A DNA stretch of 64,000 nt from the NCBI RefSeq assembly GCF_007018905.1, contig NZ_CP041402.1, positions 5,320,001 to 5,384,000 on the forward strand, given 5' to 3'. The stretch is from Tardiphaga sp. vice304. GTDB taxonomy: Bacteria > Pseudomonadota > Alphaproteobacteria > Rhizobiales > Xanthobacteraceae. Below, in pieces: positions 52,660 through 61,204 of this stretch. How positions within the stretch are numbered: the stretch's first letter is position 1; each line of letters begins with the position of its first letter. The notes beneath the pieces are model-generated. The model ran no database searches and was not told the DNA's origin. It was given only the letters and a program-made list of their open reading frames with translations. A program made the translations under genes and the position numbers.

Positions 52660-53916
52660 TCAGGTCTTCTTGATGCCCTGGAAGGTGCGCGAATAGGGCG
52701 GCTGCTTCAGATAGGTTTCCGGATCGTACTTCCAGAACTGGCCGACTTCCGGATAGCTGGTGATCGGCACGTTCCAGAACTTGCCGTCGGCGCGCTTGAC
52801 GACCTTTCGGATCGAGACGTCGTAAACTGGGTTGCCGTAGGCGTCGAACTTCACGGCCTTGCCGAGCGGCGAGCCGTCGAGTTCGGTCTTGAGCACGGTG
52901 TCGATGAAGGCCTCGCGGTCCTCGACCTTGCCGCCCATCTTCTTCAGCGCGGCATCGATCCACATCATGCCGGAATACATCGAGAAGCCGTACAGCGACG
53001 GGATCTTGCCGAACTTGGCCTCGTAATCCTTGGCGAACTTTGCCGTGGTCGGCACGTCGGAACCCTCGGCGAAATGCGCCGCCGAAATGATGCCTTCGGC
53101 CTCGTCGCCAATGGTGCGGATCACCGACTGGTCGGTGCCGTTCATCGCCATCAGCAAGGGCGTCTTGGCCTTGAGGCCGAACGAGGCATATTGCTGGATG
53201 AAGCGGGTGGAGTCCGCGCCGGTCTCCATCGCGAAGATCGCATCGACCTTGAGTTCCGCCAGCTGGCCGAGATAGGGGCTGAAATCCGCGGTGTTGAGCG
53301 GGTGCCAGAACTGCTGCACGATCGTGCCGCCGCCTTCGGTGAACACCTGGGCCAGACCGCCGCACTGCTCGTGGCCGAAGGTATAATCCTGGCTCACCGT
53401 GGCGATGCGCTTGTAACCCTGCTTCAGGCACCAGTCGGCGAACGGATGGGTAAAGGCGCTCGCGGTGTAGCCGGCGACGCGGATCACGTTCGTGATGCGG
53501 GCCCGCTGGGTCAGATCATCAGCGGCGATGATCGGAATGAAATACGGCGTGCCGGTGCCCTTGACGTAATTGGCCACCGCAAGGCCGGTGTTGGCCAGCA
53601 GGTTGCCGATCAGCATGTGGCAATTGCCCTGCTCGACCAGGCGGCGGGCCTTCTGCAGCGCGGTGTCAGGGTTCGAGGCGTCGTCTTCGATCACGAGTTC
53701 GACCTTGCGGCCGCCCATCTCGTTCTTGACCTGCTCGAGGTAGAACTGCACGCCCTCGACCATTTCCTTGCCGCCGGACGCCACGACGCCGGTCAGCGGC
53801 GCCAACAGGCCGATCTTGATCGGGCCGCTCTGCGCCGATGCGGCGCGCCAGGGAGATACGCCTGCGCCGAGGGCGGCGACGGCGGCGGTGCTCTTCAGAA
53901 ATTGCCTGCGATCCAT
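52660..53916 (-). CDS. Branched-chain-type ABC substrate-binding protein with Tat-like signal
   Basis: A 418-residue periplasmic type I binding protein. The N-terminus MDRRQFLKSTAAVAALGAG has the twin-arginine motif RRQFLK, so folded export by Tat is likely. IKIGLLAPLTGVVASGGKEMVEGVQFYLEQ opens the Peripla_BP_6 fold. ATG 53916 has AAGGA upstream; an ATG eight codons earlier has none. It belongs to the LivHMGF importer; amide- or heterocycle-type ligands are suggested by context only. Confidence 0.94.
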   Translation of the reverse strand: MDRRQFLKSTAAVAALGAGVSPWRAASAQSGPIKIGLLAPLTGVVASGGKEMVEGVQFYLEQVKNEMGGRKVELVIEDDASNPDTALQKARRLVEQGNCHMLIGNLLANTGLAVANYVKGTGTPYFIPIIAADDLTQRARITNVIRVAGYTASAFTHPFADWCLKQGYKRIATVSQDYTFGHEQCGGLAQVFTEGGGTIVQQFWHPLNTADFSPYLGQLAELKVDAIFAMETGADSTRFIQQYASFGLKAKTPLLMAMNGTDQSVIRTIGDEAEGIISAAHFAEGSDVPTTAKFAKDYEAKFGKIPSLYGFSMYSGMMWIDAALKKMGGKVEDREAFIDTVLKTELDGSPLGKAVKFDAYGNPVYDVSIRKVVKRADGKFWNVPITSYPEVGQFWKYDPETYLKQPPYSRTFQGIKKT

Positions 53917-53944
53917 GTCGAGTTCCTTTCGGTGAAGCATTGGA

Positions 53945-54919
53945 TTAACGTGACCGACGCGACAGCATGCCGCGCAGCTTGCCTACAATGCCCTCGGGGG
54001 CAAAGATCATGATCAGAACGAAGGTGATGCCGAGCACCATCTGCCAGCGTTCGGTATAGGCGCTGACGACGTTCTCCAGCGCGATGATCGCGGCCGCACC
54101 GACGAAGGCTCCGAACAGGGTGCCGACGCCGCCGGCGATCGCCATCAACACGCCTTCGACCGATTGCGCCAGCGCCACCGTGGAAGGGCTGACGAAATTG
54201 TTGAACATCGCATACAGCGCGCCGGCGATGCCCGCAAACACGCCGGACACCGTGAAGCCGATGAACAGATGCAGCGGCACGTTATAGCCGAGGCTGCGCA
54301 TCCGGCTTTCGCTGTCGCGGATGCCGCGCAAGGTCAGGCCGAACGGCGAGCGCACGAAGCGCCACATCGCAAAGGACACGACGGCCGCGCCGAACAGCAC
54401 CGCCCAGTAGAAGGCGCTGTGGCCGAGCAGGATCTGAGGCCGGACATCGGCGCGCATGCCGTTCTCGCCGCCGGTCACTTGAGTCCAGCGCAGGCAGACG
54501 CCCCACACGATCATGCCGAGCGCCAGCGTCAGCAGCAGGAAGTAGACGCCGGAGGTACGCACCGCGAGCAGCGCGAACACCGCGGCCACGCAGGTCGCGG
54601 CCAGCACGCCGAGCGCGAACGCCGCGGCCGGCGATAGGCCCATCTGTGCCGTGCAATACACCACGACATAGGTCGAGACGCCGAAGATCGCGCCATGGCC
54701 GAGCGAGGTGCGGCCGGCAAAGCCGGCGAGGATATCGATCGACATCGCCAGAATGCCGAAGATCAGGACCTCGGTGGCAAGGCCGACCTGGTAGTTCGAC
54801 AACACCAGCGGCAGCAGCGCGGCGATCACGACTATGGCCGCGGCGATTGCGACGCTACGACTGGTCATCCCGGCGAGAACTGACGTCTTCTCATGCGTGG
54901 TTTTGGCGGGCTGTGTCAT
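53945..54919 (-). CDS. livM: Branched-chain-type ABC transporter permease LivM
   Basis: A 324-residue permease with about eight to ten helices. GLALGMIVWG-like central helices and the coupling segment LRGIRDSESRMRSLGYNV are typical of LivM. It overlaps livH by four bases and is followed after 28 bases by the binding-protein gene. Confidence 0.95.
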   Translation of the reverse strand: MTQPAKTTHEKTSVLAGMTSRSVAIAAAIVVIAALLPLVLSNYQVGLATEVLIFGILAMSIDILAGFAGRTSLGHGAIFGVSTYVVVYCTAQMGLSPAAAFALGVLAATCVAAVFALLAVRTSGVYFLLLTLALGMIVWGVCLRWTQVTGGENGMRADVRPQILLGHSAFYWAVLFGAAVVSFAMWRFVRSPFGLTLRGIRDSESRMRSLGYNVPLHLFIGFTVSGVFAGIAGALYAMFNNFVSPSTVALAQSVEGVLMAIAGGVGTLFGAFVGAAAIIALENVVSAYTERWQMVLGITFVLIMIFAPEGIVGKLRGMLSRRSR

Positions 54920-55767
54920 GTGGCACGTCCGAACAGGCCGAGCGGACGGAATGCGAGCAGCACCGCCATCGGGCCGAAGATCACAAAATAAGCGAGTTCC
55001 GGAAACATCACCTGGCCGAGCGTATTGAGCAAGCCAACCAGCAGCGAACCCACGGCCACGCCGACCAGGCTGCCGCGGCCGCCGATGATCACCACGGCGA
55101 GGCTGAAGGTGAGGATTTCCGCATCCGCCGACGGATAGAGCGACAGGAACGCCCCGCCCATCAACCCGCCGAGACCGGCCAGCGAAGCGCCGAACAGGAA
55201 GGTGAAGAGAAACACGCGCTGGATATTGACGCCGGAGGCTTCCACCATCTCACGGTCATCGACGCCGGCGCGGATCAGCGCGCCGAGCCTTGTGTGATTC
55301 AACAGCAGCCACAGCGACGCGAACACGAAGATGCCCATGCCGAGCACGAATAGCCGGTAGATCGGATAATAGGTGCCGAACACCTTGGTGCCGCCGCGCA
55401 GCAGTTGCGGAATCGGCACTGTGAAGCTGTCGCCGCCCCAGATCACCAGCGCGAGATCGTTGAGGAAGAAGGCGACGCCCAGCGTCAGCAGCACCTGGCG
55501 CAATTCATTGCCGCGCACGAAGCGCAGCAGGCCCTGGTCGAGCACGAAGCCGATCGCGGCAATCGCCGCCATCGCGCCGGCCCCGCCGAGCAGGAAGCTG
55601 CCGGTCTTGGTCGCCACCGAATAGCCGACATAGCCGCCGAACAGATAGAGCGCGCCGTGGGCGAGATTGACGATCCGCAACAGGCCGAAAATCAGCGTGA
55701 AGCCGCTTGCCACCACGAAGAGCAGCGCGGCGAAGGTCAGTCCGTTGAGGATCTGGAAAAAGCTCAT
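54916..55767 (-). CDS. livH: Branched-chain-type ABC transporter permease LivH
   Basis: A 283-residue permease beginning SFFQILNGLTFAALLFVVASGFTLIFGLLRIVNLAHGALYL, the canonical LivH N-terminus. GALIRAGVDDREMVEASGVN is its coupling loop. ATG 55767 is nine bases after the deacetylase stop; the longer upstream frame overlaps that gene and is not coding. Confidence 0.95.
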   Translation of the reverse strand: MSFFQILNGLTFAALLFVVASGFTLIFGLLRIVNLAHGALYLFGGYVGYSVATKTGSFLLGGAGAMAAIAAIGFVLDQGLLRFVRGNELRQVLLTLGVAFFLNDLALVIWGGDSFTVPIPQLLRGGTKVFGTYYPIYRLFVLGMGIFVFASLWLLLNHTRLGALIRAGVDDREMVEASGVNIQRVFLFTFLFGASLAGLGGLMGGAFLSLYPSADAEILTFSLAVVIIGGRGSLVGVAVGSLLVGLLNTLGQVMFPELAYFVIFGPMAVLLAFRPLGLFGRAT

Positions 55768-55775
55768 ATCTGTGC

Positions 55776-56654
55776 CTATGGAGCCTTCGGACCAACGGAG
55801 AGATACCAGTCGAGAATCTGTTCGCCGGTCATGAAGGCCACGTCCGTTTTCTGCTGGATGGTCTCGAAGATGCGGCGGAAGTGTTTCAGGCGATGCGGCG
55901 CACCCATGATGTAGGGATGCACAACCAGTGCCATGATGCGAGCCGAATCCGCCGAATCCTCGTAAATCTGCTCGAACTGGTCGATCGCCCGGTCGTAATA
56001 CTCGGACGCCTTGTGGTGCTGGATCAGCATCATCGCGACGTCGTTGCATTCCTGCGTGTAGGGAATGTTCACGATCGGCGACGTCGTAGTCTTCAGCCAC
56101 ACCGGCTGGTCGTCGAGCACCCAGTCGCAGACGTACTCGTAGCCTTCCTGCTTCAGCAGGTCCGGCGTGTTCCAGCTCTCGGTGAGGCCGGGGCCGAGCC
56201 AGCCACGCGGACGCTTGCCGGTCGCGGCCTCGATCACGTCCGCGGTCTTGCGGATGTCGTCCTGCTCGTTCTCGACCTTCTGCATGTTGCGCTGGGTGAA
56301 GCCGTGGCCCATGAATTCCCAGTTGCGCTGCTTTGCGGCGTCCGCGATCTCCGGATAGGCTGATATCGCCGAGCCGTTGATCGCCAGCGCCGCGGGAATT
56401 TTATAGTCGTCGAATACCTTCAGCATCCGCCAGAAACCGACGCGGTTGCCGTATTCGTGCCAGGCCCAGTTCGGAATGTCGGGCATCGGCGAGCCGCCGG
56501 CGGGCGGCGTCAGAACGGTGCGCGGCATCGTCTGGTTGATGTCCCACTCCTCAACATTGACGATCACCCACACCGCCATCCGCTTGCCGTCCGGCAGCTT
56601 CAGCGGCGCGCGGGTCGCGATCGGTGAATAGGTGATGCGTTCGGTCGGCAGCAT
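55776..56654 (-). CDS. PuuE-like polysaccharide-deacetylase-fold hydrolase (copy 1)
   Basis: A 292-residue NodB-fold protein. MAVWVIVNVEEWD replaces the usual metal-binding TFDDG motif with NVEEWD, while WEFMGHGFTQ and GWLGPGLTES are kept. This is the pattern of PuuE-type cyclic-amide hydrolases (allantoinase-like) rather than chitin deacetylases. It starts one base after the FAH-family stop. A second copy at 57360-58259 shares the same layout, so the pair may act on successive or alternative substrates. Confidence 0.9.
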   Translation of the reverse strand: MLPTERITYSPIATRAPLKLPDGKRMAVWVIVNVEEWDINQTMPRTVLTPPAGGSPMPDIPNWAWHEYGNRVGFWRMLKVFDDYKIPAALAINGSAISAYPEIADAAKQRNWEFMGHGFTQRNMQKVENEQDDIRKTADVIEAATGKRPRGWLGPGLTESWNTPDLLKQEGYEYVCDWVLDDQPVWLKTTTSPIVNIPYTQECNDVAMMLIQHHKASEYYDRAIDQFEQIYEDSADSARIMALVVHPYIMGAPHRLKHFRRIFETIQQKTDVAFMTGEQILDWYLSVGPKAP

Positions 56655-56655
56655 G

Positions 56656-57363
56656 TCAGGCTTCCCGCTCGGTGATGGTGATGGTCAGCGACGGCAGGCC
56701 CTCGATGCGGGCGTCAATGACGTCGCCGGGTACCACGGGGCCCACGCCGGCGGGCGTGCCGGTGTAGATCAGGTCGCCCGGATGCAGCGTCATCTGCTGC
56801 GACAGTTGCGCCACGATCTCCGGCACGCTCCAGATCATCTGGCCGATGTCGCCGCGCTGCTTCTCGACGCCGTTGACCAACAGAGTGATGGCGCAGCCCT
56901 TGAAATAGCGGCCATCGCGCGCCGGCGCGATCGGCCCGCACGGCGCGGAGGCGTCGAAGCTCTTGCCCATTTCCCACGGCCATTTGCGATCGCGCGATTC
57001 ATACTGGCGGTCGCGGCGCGTCAGGTCGATGCCGACGGCATAGCCCCAGATGTGATCGAGCGCTTCGGCGACCGGGATGTTCTTGCCACTGCTCCCGATC
57101 GCGATCACCAGCTCGACCTCGAATTGCAGATCGTCGGTGAACGGCGGATAGGGCACGCGCGCGCCGTCATGCACGATCGCATCGCGCGGCTTCTGGAAGA
57201 AGAACGGCGGATCGCGCTCGTCGGCTTCGCCCATCTCGCGGATGTGGTCGAGATAATTGCGGCCGACGCAATAGACGCGCCGCACTGGGAACATGCCGCC
57301 GCCAAACACCGGAACTTCGGTGACCGGGATGGAAGACGGCATGCGGGGGAGAATGGCGTTCAC
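56656..57363 (-). CDS. Fumarylacetoacetate-hydrolase family protein, fumarylpyruvate hydrolase-like
   Basis: A 235-residue enzyme. FPVRRVYCVGRNYLDHIREMG, PPFFFQKPRDAIV, FEVELVIAIG (metal-binding Glu) and WGYAVGIDLTRRDRQ (Asp) closely follow fumarylpyruvate hydrolases such as NagK. These split fumarylpyruvate to fumarate and pyruvate in gentisate-type pathways. It lies between two deacetylases and overlaps the upstream one by four bases. It suggests that the pathway ends in an acylpyruvate. Confidence 0.92.
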   Translation of the reverse strand: MNAILPRMPSSIPVTEVPVFGGGMFPVRRVYCVGRNYLDHIREMGEADERDPPFFFQKPRDAIVHDGARVPYPPFTDDLQFEVELVIAIGSSGKNIPVAEALDHIWGYAVGIDLTRRDRQYESRDRKWPWEMGKSFDASAPCGPIAPARDGRYFKGCAITLLVNGVEKQRGDIGQMIWSVPEIVAQLSQQMTLHPGDLIYTGTPAGVGPVVPGDVIDARIEGLPSLTITITEREA

Positions 57364-58259
57364 TTGTTGTTGTCCATCTCTGCCTTCTGGCCATTGTACC
57401 AGTCGAGGATTTGCTCGCCGTTCCAGTGCACCACACCTTCGTGGCCGTTGAAATAGTCGTATAGTTCTTCGAGGTATTTGATGCGGAACGGCTGGCCGGA
57501 AATGTAGGGATGGATCGCCAGCGACACGATCTTCGGGCGGTCTTCACTTTCCTGATACAGCCGGTCGAACATGTCGATCGCCCGCTTCTTGAAGTGGTCG
57601 TTCTCGTGGTGCTGCACCATCATCATCGGGATGTCGTTGAGCTCCACCGTGTAGGGCAGCGTCACCAGCGGTCCCTTGGCGGTGTTGATGGTGGTCGGTT
57701 CGTCGTCATAGACCCAGTCGCCGATATATTTGACGCCGGCCTCGGCGAGATATTCCGGGGTGTCGAGCGTCTGCGTCAGGCCGGGTCCGAGCCAGCCGAC
57801 CGGGCGCTTGCCGGTAAACTTCTCGATCACGTCCATCGAGCGCTTGATCATCGCCTGCTGGTCCGGCTCCTTATGGATCGGTCCCTGTTCATAGGCATGG
57901 CCCATGAATTCCCAGCCGGCGTCCTTGGCTTCTTGGGCTACGCGCGGATAGTCCTCGCAGACGCGGGCGTTGATCGACAATGTCGGCTTGATACCGTGCT
58001 TCTTGTAGAGATCGAAGAAGCGCCAGACGCCGACGCGCATGCCGTATTCGTGCCAGCTCCAGTTGGCGACGTCGGGCAACAGCACCGCGCCGGTCGGCGC
58101 CGGGATCACCTGCCGCGCCATCGGCTTGGAAATGTCCCAGACCTCGAGATTGACGATGCTCCAGATGATGATCTTGGCACCACCCGGCAGCTTCATCTTG
58201 GGGCGGTCGACGATCGCCGAGTAGTCGGAGCGCTCGCGCGGCTGCATGGGACCGGTCAT
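57360..58259 (-). CDS. PuuE-like polysaccharide-deacetylase-fold hydrolase (copy 2)
   Basis: A 299-residue paralogue of the protein at 55776-56654. IIIWSIVNLEVWD occupies the metal-motif position, and WEFMGHAYEQG and VGWLGPGLTQTLD are conserved. Like copy 1 it carries IPYT/LPYTxExND near the C-terminal half. The shared changes at the metal site suggest a metal-independent or altered-metal cyclic amidase. It overlaps the FAH-family gene by four bases. Confidence 0.9.
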   Translation of the reverse strand: MTGPMQPRERSDYSAIVDRPKMKLPGGAKIIIWSIVNLEVWDISKPMARQVIPAPTGAVLLPDVANWSWHEYGMRVGVWRFFDLYKKHGIKPTLSINARVCEDYPRVAQEAKDAGWEFMGHAYEQGPIHKEPDQQAMIKRSMDVIEKFTGKRPVGWLGPGLTQTLDTPEYLAEAGVKYIGDWVYDDEPTTINTAKGPLVTLPYTVELNDIPMMMVQHHENDHFKKRAIDMFDRLYQESEDRPKIVSLAIHPYISGQPFRIKYLEELYDYFNGHEGVVHWNGEQILDWYNGQKAEMDNNK

Positions 58260-58290
58260 GGCTGGCCTTTCAGGTTGTTGCTGTTGATCG

Positions 58291-58926
58291 TCATGCCCTG
58301 AGCCCGTCGAGCTTCATCACCGCATCCGTGTCCATCACGAAGCCGAAGGCGGTGCGGATGCAGGCGAGGCCGGCTTCGTGCATCGCCGGACCATCCATGC
58401 TGTCGACGCAGTCCTCGACGACGATCACCGAATAATCGCGGACATTGGCGGAGGTCGTGGTCGCCAGCACGCAGGAATTGGTGTTCACGCCGGTAATCAG
58501 CAGCGTGTTGATGCCATGCGATTTCAGCAGGAAATCGAGGTCGGAGCCGAGGAAGCAGTCGTAGCGCTTCTTGGTGGAGACGATGAAGTCCCGGGGGTCC
58601 AGCAAATCCGGCATTACCGTGCAGCCGGGGCCGCCGATGATATTGTGCCGCATTACGTTCTTGCGCGTGGCGTTCGGATCTTCGGCGCGGGTGCGCCAGA
58701 ACGGATTGGCACGGATCTCGGCCTCGTCGCGATACGACGTGACCTGGTGGATCACCGGGATATTCACCGTCCGGCACCAGTCGAACAGGCGCTTGTTGGC
58801 AGCAATAATCCGCACGGCCACGTCCGGCGTGGTCGGCATGGTCGCCACCGACATGTCGAGATGCCCGCGATGCAGGTCGATCGCGACGACGGCCGCCTTG
58901 ATGATATCGACGCCCAGATTCATCAT
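58291..58926 (-). CDS. Isochorismatase-family cysteine hydrolase (amidase)
   Basis: A 211-residue enzyme with the catalytic triad D17 (VVAIDLHRGHLD), K119 (VSTKKRYDCF) and C152 (GVNTNSCVLAT). Members include maleamate amidase, N-carbamoylsarcosine amidase and ureidoacrylate amidohydrolase. ATG 58926 overlaps the alpha/beta-hydrolase stop (TGATG); a GTG one codon upstream and an ATG one codon downstream are alternatives. In this context a maleamate-like or carbamoyl substrate is plausible. Confidence 0.92.
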   Translation of the reverse strand: MMNLGVDIIKAAVVAIDLHRGHLDMSVATMPTTPDVAVRIIAANKRLFDWCRTVNIPVIHQVTSYRDEAEIRANPFWRTRAEDPNATRKNVMRHNIIGGPGCTVMPDLLDPRDFIVSTKKRYDCFLGSDLDFLLKSHGINTLLITGVNTNSCVLATTTSANVRDYSVIVVEDCVDSMDGPAMHEAGLACIRTAFGFVMDTDAVMKLDGLRA

Positions 58927-60167
58927 CACACCAGCGGGTTGAACGAGGTCTTCAGCAACGCACGCTGATCGATGCCGAACTTGTCGGCGAGCCAGTCGGC
59001 CAGCACTTCCTGGCCGATCGTCGGGTTGTCATGCTGGCAATGCTCGGCGCCGGTCTCGTCCGGCTCCAGCACGCGCAAGGTGGCATCGACGCCGTTGTCG
59101 ATGGCGTGGTCGTAGGTCGAGCGCGCCGCGGTCACGGTCAGCACGTCGTGGCCGCCATGCAGCACGAGATAGGGCGCCTTCATGTGTTCGAGATGCCCTT
59201 CCAGCGTGAACGGCTTCATCAAGACGTGGGCTTCCTTCATGGTCCTGGCGCCGAACACCCAGCGGATGTGCATCGCCAGACCGAAATCATCGCCCTTCTG
59301 GCCCCACATGTCATGCACCGACCAGACCGCGCCGTGCGAGATCACCGCCGCGAGACGGTGTTCGTAGCAGCCGGCGCGCGCGGCATAGAAGCCACCCATG
59401 CTGGAGCCGCAGACGCCGATCTTCGAGGCATCGACATCGTCGCGCTTTTCCAGCCAGTCGATGCACTTGCCGACCGGCACTTCGGAATCGACGCGGGTGG
59501 CAAGGCCATGGCGGCGCAGCGTGCCGCCCTGGCCCGGCAGATCGACCATCAGCACCGAGATGCCGCGCTGCAGGCAGCCATGCGCCTGCATGAACCACAT
59601 CTCGTCCTTGATGGAATCCAGGCCGCCCATGCAGATCAGCACCGGCAGCTTCTTGCCGGGGAACGGGGCGCGGATGAAATAGCCGCAGATCGGCTTGCCG
59701 TCCTCGTAAGGGATGTCGACGACTTCACCGGGCGGATTGAGATAGGAGATGAACTTGTGCGAGCAGGCCTCCATCTTCTCGAAGGTCGGCAGCCGGCGGG
59801 CATCGTCCGGCTCGAGATGGAATTCCGCCTGACGGTAGTAATCCGCGGCGCGCAAAAAGCAGTTCATCGCGGTGCGGATGTGACCGAGCTTTTCTTCCGC
59901 GAGGCCACGCTGCCAGTTGGCGTCGGCGATCACCATCCACTCGGTGTGCCAGCTTTCGAGATCGCCGGGGATCATGCGCGATCCCGCCAGCATCACTTCG
60001 GAAACGCTGCCGCCGCCTTCCTGCGTTTCGCCCAGGCCACGGCGAAACTGATAGGCGAGCCAGGGATGCTCCGGCCAGTGATGCCAGCCAAACGGCTCAT
60101 AATGCGGCCCGCGATCGGCGGTGATTTCCTCGATGGCGCTTTCGCTGATCGGTTTTACGGTCGCCAT
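58926..60167 (-). CDS. Alpha/beta hydrolase with helical N-terminal domain (FrsA/dihydropseudooxynicotine-hydrolase-like)
   Basis: A 413-residue protein. Residues 1-150 are a helical cap domain, and 155-410 the alpha/beta fold with GGLDSIKDE, nucleophile S256 in GVCGSSMGG, an acid in HGGHDVLTV and a His in AEHCQHDN. This architecture is shared with 2,6-dihydropseudooxynicotine hydrolase, which cuts C-C bonds in nicotine breakdown, and with FrsA-like esterases. It is the first gene of the large minus-strand operon, facing the GntR-type regulator. Confidence 0.88.
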   Translation of the reverse strand: MATVKPISESAIEEITADRGPHYEPFGWHHWPEHPWLAYQFRRGLGETQEGGGSVSEVMLAGSRMIPGDLESWHTEWMVIADANWQRGLAEEKLGHIRTAMNCFLRAADYYRQAEFHLEPDDARRLPTFEKMEACSHKFISYLNPPGEVVDIPYEDGKPICGYFIRAPFPGKKLPVLICMGGLDSIKDEMWFMQAHGCLQRGISVLMVDLPGQGGTLRRHGLATRVDSEVPVGKCIDWLEKRDDVDASKIGVCGSSMGGFYAARAGCYEHRLAAVISHGAVWSVHDMWGQKGDDFGLAMHIRWVFGARTMKEAHVLMKPFTLEGHLEHMKAPYLVLHGGHDVLTVTAARSTYDHAIDNGVDATLRVLEPDETGAEHCQHDNPTIGQEVLADWLADKFGIDQRALLKTSFNPLV

Positions 60168-60238
60168 GGGAAATATACCTCGCTATCGCTGGACCCCTGC
60201 ATCATTGCCAATGGCCGGCGCGAGTCAACAGAAATTAC

Positions 60239-60365
60239 ATACACTTTTTCAACTGCTCATCATTTCCGCGACATGCCCGATTTATATACGGCAGATTTAC
60301 GCATTAAAATGTGGATTTGTTGGCGACTGCATGATCGAATGTTTCCTTACGCTTTATAAGTGTAT
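60239..60365. promoter_or_regulatory. Divergent control region with two inverted ATACACTT sites, candidate GntR operators
   Basis: ATACACTT at 60239-60246 and its exact reverse complement AAGTGTAT at 60358-60365 flank the start regions of the catabolic operon and the GntR-type gene. The spacer is AT-rich (TTTATATAC, CATTAAAATG) and must hold both promoters. Two copies near each gene fit autorepression and operon control by the adjacent regulator. Confidence 0.5.
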
Positions 60366-60387
60366 CCACTAAGCCAGAGCCCCGAAC

Positions 60388-61131
60388 ATGGCCGACATAG
60401 CCCCGCCACCCCCTTTCGAACCGGCCGCCTTGCGCGCCGGCAACCGCTCGCTATCGGTGATGGACGAGATCCGCGACGCGATCCTGAACGGCTCGGTGCA
60501 TGCGGGCGAGCGCATCAACGAGGTCCGCTTCAGCAAGACGCTGGCGGTGTCGCGCACCCCGGTGCGCGCGGCGTTGCAGGCGCTGGCCGGCGAGGGCCTG
60601 CTCGACTACGCGCCGAACCGCGGCTTCACGGTGCGCGAATTCCCGCTCGACGCCATCGTCGATGCCTATGAGATCCGCGCGTCGCTGGAAGGCGTCGCCG
60701 CGCGCTTTGCCGCCGAGCGCGGACTGTCCGCCGAGGAACGCGCCGTGATCGAACGGAGCCTGGTCGCCGGCGATGCGTTGCTGGCGCCGGGCCACTTCGA
60801 GGCCGGCGCGATCTCCGTCTACCGCGGCATCAACGGCGATTTTCACGAGACGCTGCTGGCCGCGGCACGCAACCGCATGCTCGCCGAGATGATTCGCATC
60901 TGTCACCATGTCCCGATGTCGTCGAGCCGCAACATCGTCGCCTTCGAGCACCGCGACGTCCGCCGCCGCCATGATGACCACCACCGCATCTACGAGGCCA
61001 TTCTGGCGCGCGAGCCCCATCGCGCCGAAATCCTGATGCGCGAGCACGTCGCGGGCGTGAAGGCGTCGCTGGTGAAATCCTTGACCGGGCGCGACGAACA
61101 GGCGGCCGGCGAGGCGTTGAAGTCCGGATGA
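60388..61131 (+). CDS. GntR-family regulator, FCD/FadR subfamily
   Basis: A 247-residue regulator. Residues about 22-95 form the winged helix (IRDAILNGSVHAGERINEVRFSKTLAVSRTPVRAALQAL). Residues about 100-235 form the FCD ligand domain, with DFHETLL, DDHHRIYEAI and MREHV supplying His metal ligands. Such domains often bind carboxylates. It is divergent from the hydrolase operon and probably represses it until the substrate or a carboxylic intermediate binds. Confidence 0.93.
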   Translation: MADIAPPPPFEPAALRAGNRSLSVMDEIRDAILNGSVHAGERINEVRFSKTLAVSRTPVRAALQALAGEGLLDYAPNRGFTVREFPLDAIVDAYEIRASLEGVAARFAAERGLSAEERAVIERSLVAGDALLAPGHFEAGAISVYRGINGDFHETLLAAARNRMLAEMIRICHHVPMSSSRNIVAFEHRDVRRRHDDHHRIYEAILAREPHRAEILMREHVAGVKASLVKSLTGRDEQAAGEALKSG

Positions 61132-61204
61132 CGCGCTCCCGGCTTGCGTCGGCACGATCATAAGCCATAGTGCGCCCTCCTCTACCGGCACGGCAGGTAA
61201 TCAG

